DNA of 20,373 nucleotides from an uncultured Butyricicoccus sp. (GCA_900557315.1 USSI01000008.1:1-20373), one strand, 5' to 3'; shown: positions 7,591 to 14,780, numbered from the stretch's first letter. Notes: a model not told the origin generated them from the sequence alone. Numbers and translations are program-made.

Positions 7591-7941
7591 ATGACGATCA
7601 GGACCGATCTTGGATATATTGAGATCACCAACGAAGTGATGGCAGGCATCGCGGGTTACGCGGCGTCCTCCTGCTTCGGCGTTAAGGGCATGACCATCCG
7701 TTCGATGTCGGACGGGCTGGCGCACCTGCTCGGGCGCGAGAACCAGTCGCGCGGCGTGCGCGTGGCGGAAGCGCCGGACGGCGGCGTCAACATCGACCTG
7801 CACATTGCGGTCGAGCACGGCGTGAATATCGCGACCGTGTGCCGCTCGATCATCAGCGAGGTGCGCTATCATGTCGAGCGCCTGACCGGCGTGGACGTGA
7901 AGAACGTGGATGTGTATGTGGAGAGTATAAAGGCCGACTGA
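7591..7941 (+). CDS. yloU: Asp23/Gls24 family envelope-stress protein (YloU-like)
   Basis: A 116-aa Asp23/Gls24-family protein. Diagnostic are the opening GYIEITNEVMAGIAGYAA, then GVKGM, the central GVNIDLHIAVEHG and the C-terminal GVDVKNVDVYVESI, which together span the whole small domain. The family is cytoplasmic or membrane-associated and linked to cell-envelope homeostasis and alkaline or lipid stress; its biochemistry is unknown. The ATG at 7591 is chosen because GGGAGG at 7578-7583 lies 7 bases upstream; a longer open frame starts antisense to the lexA leader and is not credible. The gene precedes fakA as yloU precedes yloV in Bacillus subtilis, but here 236 bp rather than a few bases separate them. 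recG, also near yloUV in Bacillus, lies on the other side of lexA. Confidence 0.92.
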   Translation: MTIRTDLGYIEITNEVMAGIAGYAASSCFGVKGMTIRSMSDGLAHLLGRENQSRGVRVAEAPDGGVNIDLHIAVEHGVNIATVCRSIISEVRYHVERLTGVDVKNVDVYVESIKAD

Positions 7942-7948
7942 AAAATAT

Positions 7949-8149
7949 TCGGTCAGAACATACGGTTCCGACCGAGTGTGCGTCCTGCCGGGCATACGCC
8001 CGGACAGGACACGGGCGGAAAAAGGTCCGCTTGGCGAAACTTTTTCCCGCACCTGTATAAAAACCGTGATACGTGCTCCCGGTTTTTATAAATCAAAATA
8101 CCGCTTCGCGTTATCTTGATTTTGATGAAATGCGCGCAGATGGCGCGCA
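7949..8149 (+). other. Hairpin-dense spacer / 5' leader of fakA (six adjacent stem-loops)
   Basis: The spacer holds six inverted repeats almost end to end: 7949-7975 (TCGGTC-a-GAAC, 5-nt loop, mirrored); 7982-8010 (12 bp, GTCCTGCCGGGC with tetraloop ATAC and one bulge); 8015-8050 (GCGGAAAAAG with CTTTTTCCCGC, one bulge); 8056-8090 (perfect 11 bp, TATAAAAACCG, 13-nt loop); 8091-8121 (AATCAA/TTGATT with inner ATA and CGC pairs); 8131-8149 (perfect 7 bp, TGCGCGC). The fourth carries T5 in its 3' arm and could terminate weakly. The ribosome site of fakA (GGGAGA, 8165-8170) follows directly. I recognise no known riboswitch or protein-leader consensus. Structure is seen in the sequence; a regulatory role is inferred. 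Confidence 0.6.
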
Positions 8150-8177
8150 ATATAGAGAAAGTTAGGGAGAATTGCAA

Positions 8178-9827
8178 ATGGCAGATCAGAAAATAAATGG
8201 CGCGCTGTTCCGATCCATGGTGATGGAGGGCGCGCTCGCCATTGCCGAAAAAAAGGAACAGATTAACGAACTGAACGTGTTCCCGGTGCCGGACGGCGAT
8301 ACAGGCACCAATATGTCCATGACCATGGCCGCGGCCATGACCGAGCTGGAAAAGCTGGCGGAGCCGGCGCTGGCCAAGGCGGTGGATACGACCGCTGCGG
8401 CGCTGCTGCGCGGCGCGCGCGGCAACTCGGGCGTCATCCTGTCGCTGCTGTTCCGCGGCGTGGCGAAAAAGCTGCGTGAGGTGGAAGAGGCGGGCGGCCT
8501 GGAGCTGGCCCTGGCGCTGCGCGAGGGCGTGGAGACCGCGTACAAGGCGGTCATGAAGCCCGCCGAGGGCACGATCCTGACCGTGTCGCGCGTATCCGCG
8601 CAGCACGCGGTGGAGGCGTGCCAGGCGGAGCCGGAGCTGTCGGCCGGGCAGGTGCTCGAGGCGGTTCTGGCGCATGGACGCACCGCGCTCGAGGAAACCG
8701 TGCACCAGAACCCCGTGCTCGAAAAGGCGGGCGTGGTGGACGCGGGCGGCTTCGGCTACCTGACCATCCTGGAAGGCATGCTGGACGCGCTGAACGGTGT
8801 GCACCGGGAGCGTAAGGCGGCGGAACCGTCGGCAAAGCCGGCCGCGGATTTCGGCGCGATTGCAGACGAGGATATCACCTTCACCTATTGCACCGAGTTC
8901 ATCGCCGCGCGCAAGGACAAGGCGCGCAATGTCGGCCGCCTGCGCGCGCTGCTGGGCGAGATCGGCGACTCGCTGGTCGTGGTCGAGGATGACGACATCG
9001 TCAAGGTGCATGTACACACGGACCAGCCGAACAAGGCGCTCGAAGAGGGGCTCAAGTTCGGCCCGCTCATTACGGTCAAGATCGAGAACATGCGCGAGCA
9101 GCACACCGCCAAGGTGATCGAGGGCACGGCGGACGCGCCCGCAGAGCGCGTGATCGTGCCGGCGGAGAAGAAGTTCGGCTTTGTGGCGGTCGCCGCGGGC
9201 GACGGCCTGAAAAACCTGTTCACCGACCTCGGCGTGGACGTGGTGGTGCAGGGCGGACAGACCATGAACCCCTCCACGGATGAGATTGTGCGCGCGGTGG
9301 ATGCGGTGCCGGCGGAGACTGTGTTTGTCCTGCCGAACAACAAAAACATCATCATGGCGGCCGAGCAGGCGGTGCACCTGTCCGGGGAGAAAAAGATCGT
9401 GGTCGTGGCGACCAAAACCATCCCGCAGGGTATTTCGGCCATGCTGGCGGTTGACCCGGACAGCGAGGACGGCGACGCAATCGCACAGGCGATGCGCGAT
9501 GCAGCGCACCATGTGCGCAGCGGCCAGGTGACCTATGCCGCGCGCGACAGTGAGTTCGACGGCAAAAAGATCAAAGAAGGCGAGTACCTTTCCCTGTTTG
9601 AGGGCAAGCTGTGCGCAAGCGGGCGCGAAAGCTCGGTGCTCAAAAAGCTGGTGCGCGAGATGGTGACCGACGAGAGCGCGTTCGCGACCGTGGTCTACGG
9701 CGAGGGCGTGACCGAAGAGCAGGCCGCCGAGGTCGAGGCGCTGCTGCACAGGGAAAACAAGGATATGGAGATTTCGGTCATCGACGGCGGGCAGCCGGTG
9801 TACTATTATATCCTTTCCGTGGAATAA
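8178..9827 (+). CDS. fakA: Fatty acid kinase catalytic subunit (DAK2/DhaL-domain protein, FakA/YloV)
   Basis: FakA phosphorylates fatty acids held by a DegV-type FakB partner, feeding exogenous or recycled acyl chains into phospholipid synthesis. The 549-aa length is typical. The N-terminal DhaL domain (about 1-200) shows the nucleotide/Mg site NVFPVPDGDTGTNM, with the Asp cluster at 39-41, and the LLRGARGNSGVILS loop at 77-89. The middle and C-terminal parts (about 230-549) match the dihydroxyacetone-kinase-like region, with GGQTMNPST and VFVLPNNKNI as family signatures. ATG at 8178 is preferred over the in-frame TTG at 8172, because GGGAGA at 8165-8170 is then 7 bases away. No fakB gene is in the window, which is usual. 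The long structured leader upstream is unusual for this gene. Confidence 0.95.
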   Translation: MADQKINGALFRSMVMEGALAIAEKKEQINELNVFPVPDGDTGTNMSMTMAAAMTELEKLAEPALAKAVDTTAAALLRGARGNSGVILSLLFRGVAKKLREVEEAGGLELALALREGVETAYKAVMKPAEGTILTVSRVSAQHAVEACQAEPELSAGQVLEAVLAHGRTALEETVHQNPVLEKAGVVDAGGFGYLTILEGMLDALNGVHRERKAAEPSAKPAADFGAIADEDITFTYCTEFIAARKDKARNVGRLRALLGEIGDSLVVVEDDDIVKVHVHTDQPNKALEEGLKFGPLITVKIENMREQHTAKVIEGTADAPAERVIVPAEKKFGFVAVAAGDGLKNLFTDLGVDVVVQGGQTMNPSTDEIVRAVDAVPAETVFVLPNNKNIIMAAEQAVHLSGEKKIVVVATKTIPQGISAMLAVDPDSEDGDAIAQAMRDAAHHVRSGQVTYAARDSEFDGKKIKEGEYLSLFEGKLCASGRESSVLKKLVREMVTDESAFATVVYGEGVTEEQAAEVEALLHRENKDMEISVIDGGQPVYYYILSVE

Positions 9828-9846
9828 AAAACGCCCGCCCGATGCC

Positions 9847-9875
9847 TTGACAGGCATGGAGCAGGCCGGTATAAT
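9847..9875 (+). promoter_or_regulatory. Consensus sigma-A promoter upstream of the pth leader, with an inverted repeat over the -35
   Basis: Perfect TTGACA (9847-9852), 17-bp spacer and perfect TATAAT (9870-9875), beginning 20 bases after the fakA stop. An inverted repeat ATGCCT-tgac-AGGCAT (9842-9857) covers the -35 box and could be an operator. This is the strongest promoter in the window; transcription should start near 9882. Confidence 0.85.
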
Positions 9876-9881
9876 ACAGAT

Positions 9882-9974
9882 AGAGGGGCACCGCTGCAAG
9901 CGGTTGGCCTTATGGGTTATTTGAATTAAAACAAGCTAACCGTCTGGCTGCAACCGGGCGGTTAGCGCGCTTTT
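9882..9974 (+). ncRNA. Putative attenuator leader or small RNA with mutually exclusive hairpins
   Basis: Three competing structures can be drawn. A: ACCGCT-gca-AGCGGT (9890-9904). B: CGGTTGGC (9901-9908) with GCTAACCG (9935-9942), eight pairs with one G-T. C: a 13-bp hairpin GCTAACCGTCTGG-ctgcaa-complement (9935-9966), followed after four bases by T4. B shares strands with both A and C, the classic antiterminator/terminator layout. A five-codon mini-ORF (ATG GGT TAT TTG AAT TAA, 9912-9929) lies in the loop of B; GAGGGG at 9883-9888 would be at good spacing only if A folds. The T run is short and offset, so termination strength is uncertain. A short independent RNA ending here is the alternative. 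I recognise no known riboswitch class. Confidence 0.5.
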
Positions 9975-10011
9975 ATGGTGAAAATGGAAAGTAAAACAAC
10001 AATCCATATCA

Positions 10012-10104
10012 GGATTTGAAAAATCCGACACCACAAAGGCGATCACCCCCTTTCAACAGGGGAGTGCCAACCGCGGATACAGCGGTACCCAAGTTAAGCA
10101 TAAC
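10012..10104 (+). other. Second structured segment of the pth 5' leader
   Basis: After the putative attenuator come four further inverted repeats: GGATTT-gaa-AAATCC (10012-10026); CAC-CCCC, 8-nt loop, GGGG-a-GTG (10044-10066), with flanking GGC/GCC that may extend it; ACCGC-ggataca-GCGGT (10070-10086); and GTTA-agca-TAAC (10093-10104). No known RNA family was recognised. The rest of 9828-10169 contains no credible protein gene. Confidence 0.4.
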
Positions 10105-10169
10105 AAAATGCGCTATCTTTGTCAATTTTCGCCGCCCAATGGGGAGGCGTTCTTTTTGGAGTTGGAACC

Positions 10170-10808
10170 ATGTCAGTATTCGATATTTTCAAAAAACTCG
10201 ACGAGCAGAAGGCCGCGCAGGCGGCGCAGCCGGTCGAGTGGCTGGTCGTCGGGCTGGGAAACCCCGGAAGCAAGTATGATAACACCCGCCACAACGCGGG
10301 CTTCCGCGCGCTCGAGGGCTACTGCGCGCGCACCGGGCAGAAGATCGACCGGATGAAGTTCAAGGCGCTCGTAGGCGAGGGCATGCTGGGCGGCAGGCGC
10401 GTGCTGTTCCTCAAACCGCAGACCTTTATGAACCTGTCCGGCGAGGCGGTGCACGACGCGGCGGCGTTTTATAAAATCCCGCCCGAGCGGATCATCGTGC
10501 TGTCGGACGACATCTCGCTCGACGTGGGTACGCTGCGCGTGCGCGCCAAAGGCTCGGCGGGCGGACAGAACGGCCTGAAAAACATCATCTACCACCTCGG
10601 CAGTGAGGATTTCCCGCGCGTCAAGATCGGCATCGGCAAAAAACCGCACCCGGATTACGATCTTGCCGCATGGGTGCTGAGCAAGTTCACGGCGGACGAG
10701 CAGAAGGCGATTGACAAAGCGTGCGAGGACGCGGTCAGCGCCGCGGCCTGCATCATCGCGGAGGGCTGCCCTGCCGCCGCGCAGAAGTTCAACGGCAAAC
10801 GCCTGTAA
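10170..10808 (+). CDS. pth: Peptidyl-tRNA hydrolase
   Basis: Pth cleaves the ester bond of peptidyl-tRNAs that fall off ribosomes, recycling tRNA; it is essential in most bacteria. The 212-aa protein has the family signature GLGNPGSKYDNTRHNAGF at 28-45 with Asn31 and catalytic His41, FMNLSG with Asn88, Asp113 in the LSDD loop, and GGQNGLK with Asn134, so every key residue is present. The start at 10170 (MSVFDIFKK) follows GGAG at 10158-10161 by 8 bases; a frame open 17 codons further back has no ribosome site. This leaves about 24 residues before the point where typical Pth proteins begin (VEWLVVGLGNPG), an amphipathic, charged extension of unknown use. The long structured leader upstream suggests regulated expression. 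A strong terminator follows. Confidence 0.96.
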   Translation: MSVFDIFKKLDEQKAAQAAQPVEWLVVGLGNPGSKYDNTRHNAGFRALEGYCARTGQKIDRMKFKALVGEGMLGGRRVLFLKPQTFMNLSGEAVHDAAAFYKIPPERIIVLSDDISLDVGTLRVRAKGSAGGQNGLKNIIYHLGSEDFPRVKIGIGKKPHPDYDLAAWVLSKFTADEQKAIDKACEDAVSAAACIIAEGCPAAAQKFNGKRL

Positions 10809-10816
10809 TACGGAAA

Positions 10817-10858
10817 ACGGCATCCTGTCCCGGAAGGGCAGGATGCCGTCTGGTTTTT
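10817..10858. terminator. Bidirectional terminator between pth and the symporter gene
   Basis: An 11-bp perfect stem (ACGGCATCCTG at 10817-10827 with 10839-10849), extended by CCC-ggaa-GGG inside, is followed by T5 on the plus strand; A4 before the stem gives T4 on the minus strand. It separates convergent genes ending at 10808 and 10885. Confidence 0.88.
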
Positions 10859-10884
10859 CTGCGGTGCAGGGCAGGGGGAAGCGA

Positions 10885-12288
10885 TCACACCTCTCCGCGC
10901 GCTTCGCGCGCGGCAAGGTCTTTCATGATCCGGTCGTATTTTTTGTCCAGCTGATACAGCGCCAGTACGATGATAATCACTGCCCAGATCACCAGCGGGC
11001 CGAATTTGTAGATATTTATAATCATCTGCAGCGCACTGTCCGGCTGTGTTGTGCCGCCGGTCGTTGTGCTGATGTAGCCGCCCAGTTCAAGCAGGCCGGT
11101 GATCGCCGCCGAGGTCAGGCCTGCGCCGATCTTGGAGCCGACCGAACCGCCTGCGAATACCATGCTTTCCTGACGGACATGGGTTTTCCACTGGCCGTAT
11201 TCGACCGCGTCGCCCAGCATACCGAATACGACCGAATTGAACGGCGCCAGGCCGATCGCGCGCACCACACAGCTGAAAAACAGCCATTCCACGCTTTGCG
11301 GGTTGATGAAAAATGCCAGCTGGCCGGCAAAGGCGAGGCACGCGCCGGCGAGCGACATATTCCGCTTGCCGAACTTTTTGAGCAGCAGCGGGCTGCAGAA
11401 GGTGCCCGCGACGAGAACCAGCGTCTCTGCCAGATATAAGGTGGAGTACAGCCAGGTGCCGTCCAGAAAGATGTAGCGGCAATAGTAGGGCAGGATGGTG
11501 CCGGTGAAGGTGAAGAGCGAATTCTGCATCATCCACAGGATCAGGATCGCCCAGAAATAGCGGTTGGCGGCCAGCGCCTTGAGCGATTTGCCGAGCGGGA
11601 TTTTATCCTGCTGTTTGACCGCCTCGATCTGTACGGTTTCCTTGCAGAAGGCAAAATTGATGACCAGCAGGACGACCGCCAGCACCGCCCAGATCGTCAT
11701 GGTCTTGACCCACGCCATCTGGTTGTCGCCGAACGCCTGGATCAGCGGCAGCGATGCGGTCACCGCCAGAATGCGGCCGAACGGGGACAGGCCCATGCGC
11801 ACGATGCTCAGATAAGTGCGCTCTTTGGAGTCGCGGGTCATCATGGCGGACAGCGAGCCGTACGGCAGGTTGATCGCGGTATAGCACACCGTGGTACAGA
11901 AGTTGTATGTGACGAACAGGTAGAGGAACTGCAGGGTTTCGGTGGTCTGCGGGACGGTGAACAGCAGCACTGCGCTGAGCGCAAACGGCACGCTCATCCA
12001 CAGCAGCCACGGGCGGGACTTGCCCCATTTGGAGTGGGTTTTCTCCACGATCACGCCCATAACCATATCGGACACGCCGTCAAAGATGCGGGACAGCAGC
12101 ATGACCAGGCCGACGGTAGCCGCCGGGATGCCGACGTAGTCGGTGTAGAACAGGGTCAGGATGGTGCTGAGCATACCGAAAACCAGGTTGCAGGCGGTAT
12201 CGCCGCAGCCATAGGCAAAGCGGACGCCCCAGCCAAGCGTTTTCCCTTCGGTTTTCCCCTCGTTGGACAGGGTGGTTGTCTGTTTCAT
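10885..12288 (-). CDS. GPH (MelB-type) glycoside/pentoside/hexuronide:cation symporter
   Basis: Twelve-helix sugar symporter of the glycoside-pentoside-hexuronide:cation family in the major facilitator superfamily; 467 aa is normal. Diagnostic is the helix-2 cation site R67-I-F-D70-G-V-S-D74, equivalent to Arg52, Asp55 and Asp59 of E. coli MelB, followed by the loop SKWGKSRPWLLW (86-97). Hydrophobic helices continue to LVIWAVIIIVLALYQL, and the cytoplasmic tail is charged. The start has AGGGG six to seven bases upstream. It is the last gene of the minus-strand cluster behind the isomerase/epimerase and the oxidoreductase, so it probably imports their substrate, coupled to Na+ or H+. The substrate cannot be told from sequence. 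A hairpin in the 123-bp gap upstream may lower its expression relative to the enzymes. Confidence 0.93.
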   Translation of the reverse strand: MKQTTTLSNEGKTEGKTLGWGVRFAYGCGDTACNLVFGMLSTILTLFYTDYVGIPAATVGLVMLLSRIFDGVSDMVMGVIVEKTHSKWGKSRPWLLWMSVPFALSAVLLFTVPQTTETLQFLYLFVTYNFCTTVCYTAINLPYGSLSAMMTRDSKERTYLSIVRMGLSPFGRILAVTASLPLIQAFGDNQMAWVKTMTIWAVLAVVLLVINFAFCKETVQIEAVKQQDKIPLGKSLKALAANRYFWAILILWMMQNSLFTFTGTILPYYCRYIFLDGTWLYSTLYLAETLVLVAGTFCSPLLLKKFGKRNMSLAGACLAFAGQLAFFINPQSVEWLFFSCVVRAIGLAPFNSVVFGMLGDAVEYGQWKTHVRQESMVFAGGSVGSKIGAGLTSAAITGLLELGGYISTTTGGTTQPDSALQMIINIYKFGPLVIWAVIIIVLALYQLDKKYDRIMKDLAAREARGEV

Positions 12289-12319
12289 GTTTTTCCCCTT
12301 CCGTTTTCATTTTGCGGCT

Positions 12320-12407
12320 GTAAAACAGCACCGCATCACGCAGCCCTGCGGCGGCACAGCCATTGGCCGGGATACGATGCGGTGCTGTTTACCGGGCGTC
12401 GCCCGGC
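12320..12407 (-). terminator. Two intercistronic hairpins between the isomerase gene and the symporter gene
   Basis: In transcript order: a perfect 6-bp CCGGGC-gac-GCCCGG hairpin (12406-12392), then a 17-bp stem with one bulged base (12392-12376 with 12337-12320; core AACAGCACCGCATC) ending in T4. The second looks like a terminator or a partial terminator/mRNA stabiliser within the operon. Confidence 0.65.
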
Positions 12408-12411
12408 TTGC

Positions 12412-13350
12412 TTACTGGCTGATGGTCTGGCGCAGCGCGTCGATCGAGGTATGTACGCCCGCATCCACGCTCATGGTCAGGTCTTCCATCTCGAGCGACA
12501 CGTCGCCGTCGTAGCCCATCATATGGACGACCGAGAAGAACTCCTTCCACCACTGCAAATCCTTGCCGCAGCCAACCGCGACGTAGTTCCACACGCGGTC
12601 GGCGGAGTCGGTCACCGGGCGCGGCTCGAGGAGGCCGTCCACGTCCGCGAGGCCGCGCTCGATGCGTGCGTCCTTGCCGTGCACGTGGAAGATACAGCCC
12701 TTCAGCGCACGCGCGGCGGCGATCGGGTCAGCGCCCAGCACCATCATGTGCGAGGGGTCAAGGTTGATGCCGAGCATCGGGTCGGTCGCTTCGCGCAGCT
12801 TGAGCAGGGTCGAAGCCGACCATACCATCGTGCCCGGGAATTCCTCGATCGCGATGTGCTCAATGCCGCACTTCTTGCAGTGCGCAATGAATTCGTTCCA
12901 GAAGGCAATGGTTACCTTCCACTGGTACTCGTAAGCGGGTGCCATGAAGTCCGGCCAGGAAACGGTCGAGGTGATCCAGTTCGGGGTGGTGTCGGTCTCA
13001 TTTCCCGCAGGCAGGCCCGCCATGGCGACGATCTTCTTTACGCCCAGCAGGCCGGCGAGCGTCGCGCAGTCGTACATGCTCTTCTTATATGCCTCGCCGG
13101 TTTCGCTCGGCCAGAGCGGGTTGCACGAGGTGTTGAGCGCGGAAATGCGCATGCCGCGCTTATCCAGTTCGTCCATGAACGCACGGCGTTTCCCTTCATC
13201 GGCGAGCAGTTCGGCCGTGTTGCAGTGCTTGCGCGCACCCCAGCCGCCCGCGGTCATCTCGACCGCGTCGATGCCGAGGCTTTTCACTTTATCCAGCATG
13301 TCCGTGTAGGACAGGCCGGCAAATACGTCCGTGCAGATTGCCAGTTTCAT
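12412..13350 (-). CDS. Sugar phosphate isomerase/epimerase family protein (AP_endonuc_2 TIM barrel)
   Basis: A 312-aa xylose-isomerase-like TIM barrel. The start MKLAICTDVF is the typical first strand. Candidate divalent-metal ligands fall where the family has them: Glu169 (IAIEEFPG), Asp198 (NLDPSH, with His201), His224 (HVHGKD) and Glu287 (SLEMED). Members interconvert or epimerise ketoses, inosose or 3-keto sugars, or open oxidised sugars; the precise reaction cannot be assigned. The ATG follows GGAGG at about 9 bases. It lies 95 bp downstream of the Gfo/Idh/MocA gene, and this pairing is common in inositol and in oxidative glycoside catabolism, so it probably acts on the product of that dehydrogenase or on the imported sugar. 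The full barrel is present with no truncation. Confidence 0.9.
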   Translation of the reverse strand: MKLAICTDVFAGLSYTDMLDKVKSLGIDAVEMTAGGWGARKHCNTAELLADEGKRRAFMDELDKRGMRISALNTSCNPLWPSETGEAYKKSMYDCATLAGLLGVKKIVAMAGLPAGNETDTTPNWITSTVSWPDFMAPAYEYQWKVTIAFWNEFIAHCKKCGIEHIAIEEFPGTMVWSASTLLKLREATDPMLGINLDPSHMMVLGADPIAAARALKGCIFHVHGKDARIERGLADVDGLLEPRPVTDSADRVWNYVAVGCGKDLQWWKEFFSVVHMMGYDGDVSLEMEDLTMSVDAGVHTSIDALRQTISQ

Positions 13351-13381
13351 TTATCGTTACCTCCGATCAAATGGTACAGGG

Positions 13382-13417
13382 ATGCCCCGTCCGCCGTCTC
13401 CGCGACGGACAGGGCAT
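13382..13417 (-). other. Intercistronic stem-loop between the oxidoreductase and isomerase genes
   Basis: Imperfect hairpin: ATGCCC/GGGCAT outer stem, one mismatch, GTCCG/CGGAC inner stem (13382-13393 with 13406-13417). No T run follows on the minus strand, so mRNA stabilisation or processing is likelier than termination. Confidence 0.5.
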
Positions 13418-13445
13418 GGGAAAAGAAATGGGAGAGGGAAATGGC

Positions 13446-14624
13446 TTATTTGAAATCGACCCATACGCCGCCCTTATCCGCGGATTCGACGCACTTTGTC
13501 ACCCAGCGGATGCCGTCGATGCCGTGTTCCAGGTCGGGGTATACCAGATTGTTCAGGGTCTCGTCATCGCCGCGGTTTTTCGCGTCCATCGCGATGGCGA
13601 AACGGGTATAGAGGTTGCTCCAGGAGTCGATGAGGCCGGTGTAGTGCAGCGCGCCCAGGCGTTCGTACTCAAGGGCTTCGGGGGCAAGGTAATCCATCGC
13701 GCGGACCAGGATCTGCTCCGGCTTGCCCTGCACCTGATATTTGAGTTCGTCCGGATGCATATCGTTCCATTCGAGCGAAGCCTTGGTGCCGACGATGCGG
13801 ATATGCTGGCTGGACATGTCGCCCGCGTTGACCGCAGACGCCCACATGCGGCCCACCGCGCCGTTTTCATAGCGCATCAGGACATAGGCGTTGTCCTCCA
13901 GCGGCGCGCGGGACTTGATGAAGCTCTGGCGGTCGCACAGCAGCTGCTTGAGCTTGAGCTGCGGGCAGACCAGTTCGGACATGTAGAAGGTGTGGGTGGA
14001 CAGGTCGCCCAGCACGAAGGACGGGCCGGACTTTGCCGGGTCAACGCGCCACTTCTGGCCCTCGGCCTGCTTGTCGCCGGTCGGGTCGCAGGCAAAACCG
14101 TGCGCGTAGCGCAGGTCAACCATGGTGACCTCGCCGATGTCGCCGTTTGCGATCATGCTGCGCATCTGGCTGAGCAGGTCGAAGCCGGAGAAGCCGTAGG
14201 TCACGCAGACGATCTTGCCCATCTTCTCGGCGAGCGCCTTGATCTCCTCGCCTTCCTCGACCTTGAAAAACAGCGGCTTTTCGCAGATGACGTGCAGGCC
14301 GGCTTCGAGCGTCGCCTTGCAGACCTCAAAGTGCTGGAAGTTCGGGGTGGCGATGTCAACCGCTTCGATGCCGTCCTCGCGCTTTGCCTCCTCTGCGAAC
14401 ATGGTCTTGTAATCCGGGTACAGGCGATCCTCGTCCATGTTGAGGTTCCTGCCGAAGTCCACACAGCGGGCAAAGTCCAGATCGAATGCTGCCGCCTTGA
14501 GCACAAAGGAGTTGTTGTCGCGCATCGCGCCCAGACGGTGCTTGTAGCCGACGCCGCTCGTGCGGCCGCCGCCGACGATGCCCCAGCGGAACGGTCTGTC
14601 AATTTTCTTTTCGCCGATAAACAT
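13446..14624 (-). CDS. Gfo/Idh/MocA family NAD(P)-dependent sugar oxidoreductase
   Basis: A 392-aa dehydrogenase with an N-terminal Rossmann fold (WGIVGGGRTSGVGYKHR, 14-30), the family EKP motif at 115-117 (Lys116 catalytic), and a C-terminal alpha/beta dimerisation and substrate domain with D207-x3-H211 (GDLSTH) at the usual catalytic positions. It belongs to the longer (about 390 aa) branch whose first loop is GGG-rich with a later Gly-x-x-HR; members oxidise inositols or the 3-hydroxyl of sugars and glycosides, which is family knowledge and not shown here. The Met at 14624 is chosen over one 46 codons upstream because GAAAGGG lies about 9 bases ahead and the longer N-terminus is low-complexity leader sequence overlapping the promoter. 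It is the first gene of the minus-strand operon and divergent from the AraC regulator. Confidence 0.93.
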   Translation of the reverse strand: MFIGEKKIDRPFRWGIVGGGRTSGVGYKHRLGAMRDNNSFVLKAAAFDLDFARCVDFGRNLNMDEDRLYPDYKTMFAEEAKREDGIEAVDIATPNFQHFEVCKATLEAGLHVICEKPLFFKVEEGEEIKALAEKMGKIVCVTYGFSGFDLLSQMRSMIANGDIGEVTMVDLRYAHGFACDPTGDKQAEGQKWRVDPAKSGPSFVLGDLSTHTFYMSELVCPQLKLKQLLCDRQSFIKSRAPLEDNAYVLMRYENGAVGRMWASAVNAGDMSSQHIRIVGTKASLEWNDMHPDELKYQVQGKPEQILVRAMDYLAPEALEYERLGALHYTGLIDSWSNLYTRFAIAMDAKNRGDDETLNNLVYPDLEHGIDGIRWVTKCVESADKGGVWVDFK

Positions 14625-14748
14625 AATATTTCGCCCTTTCTTATGATGAGAATGATGGATTCGCAATACAATTTTGTTTTCTGATACTGTTTTCTTTGCG
14701 CGCACAAAGAATAGCTGCGGAATTGCACATAAATGTTTTGAAATTTTG

Positions 14749-14780
14749 TTTATTGCGTGCATTCCTTATTTGTTGTGCAT
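14749..14780. promoter_or_regulatory. Candidate AraC-type operator: imperfect direct repeats
   Basis: TTTATTGCGTGCAT (14749-14762) and TTATTTGTTGTGCAT (14766-14780) share GTGCAT exactly 18 bp apart, next to the divergent sugar-operon promoter. Direct repeats one to two turns apart are typical AraC-family sites. The remainder of 14625-14922 contains leader sequence and no gene. Confidence 0.35.

Noticed and set aside
7953..9899. 648-codon open frame on the minus strand
   Set aside because: Antisense shadow of fakA, rich in His, Arg and Leu with no family signature; typical of GC-rich coding DNA.
9882..9974. SRP RNA, 6S RNA or T-box leader at the consensus promoter
   Set aside because: The SRP tip motif GGAAGCAGC, a long 6S-type rod, and the T-box GGGTGG-ACCGCG motif are all absent.
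10060..10104. Resemblance of the pth leader to part of a 5S rRNA (CCCAAGTTAAGC)
   Set aside because: Only a short local likeness; the rest of a 5S rRNA and its helices are absent.
12034..14684. Two long plus-strand frames opposite the sugar operon
   Set aside because: Antisense shadows of the symporter, isomerase and oxidoreductase genes, low plausibility by composition.
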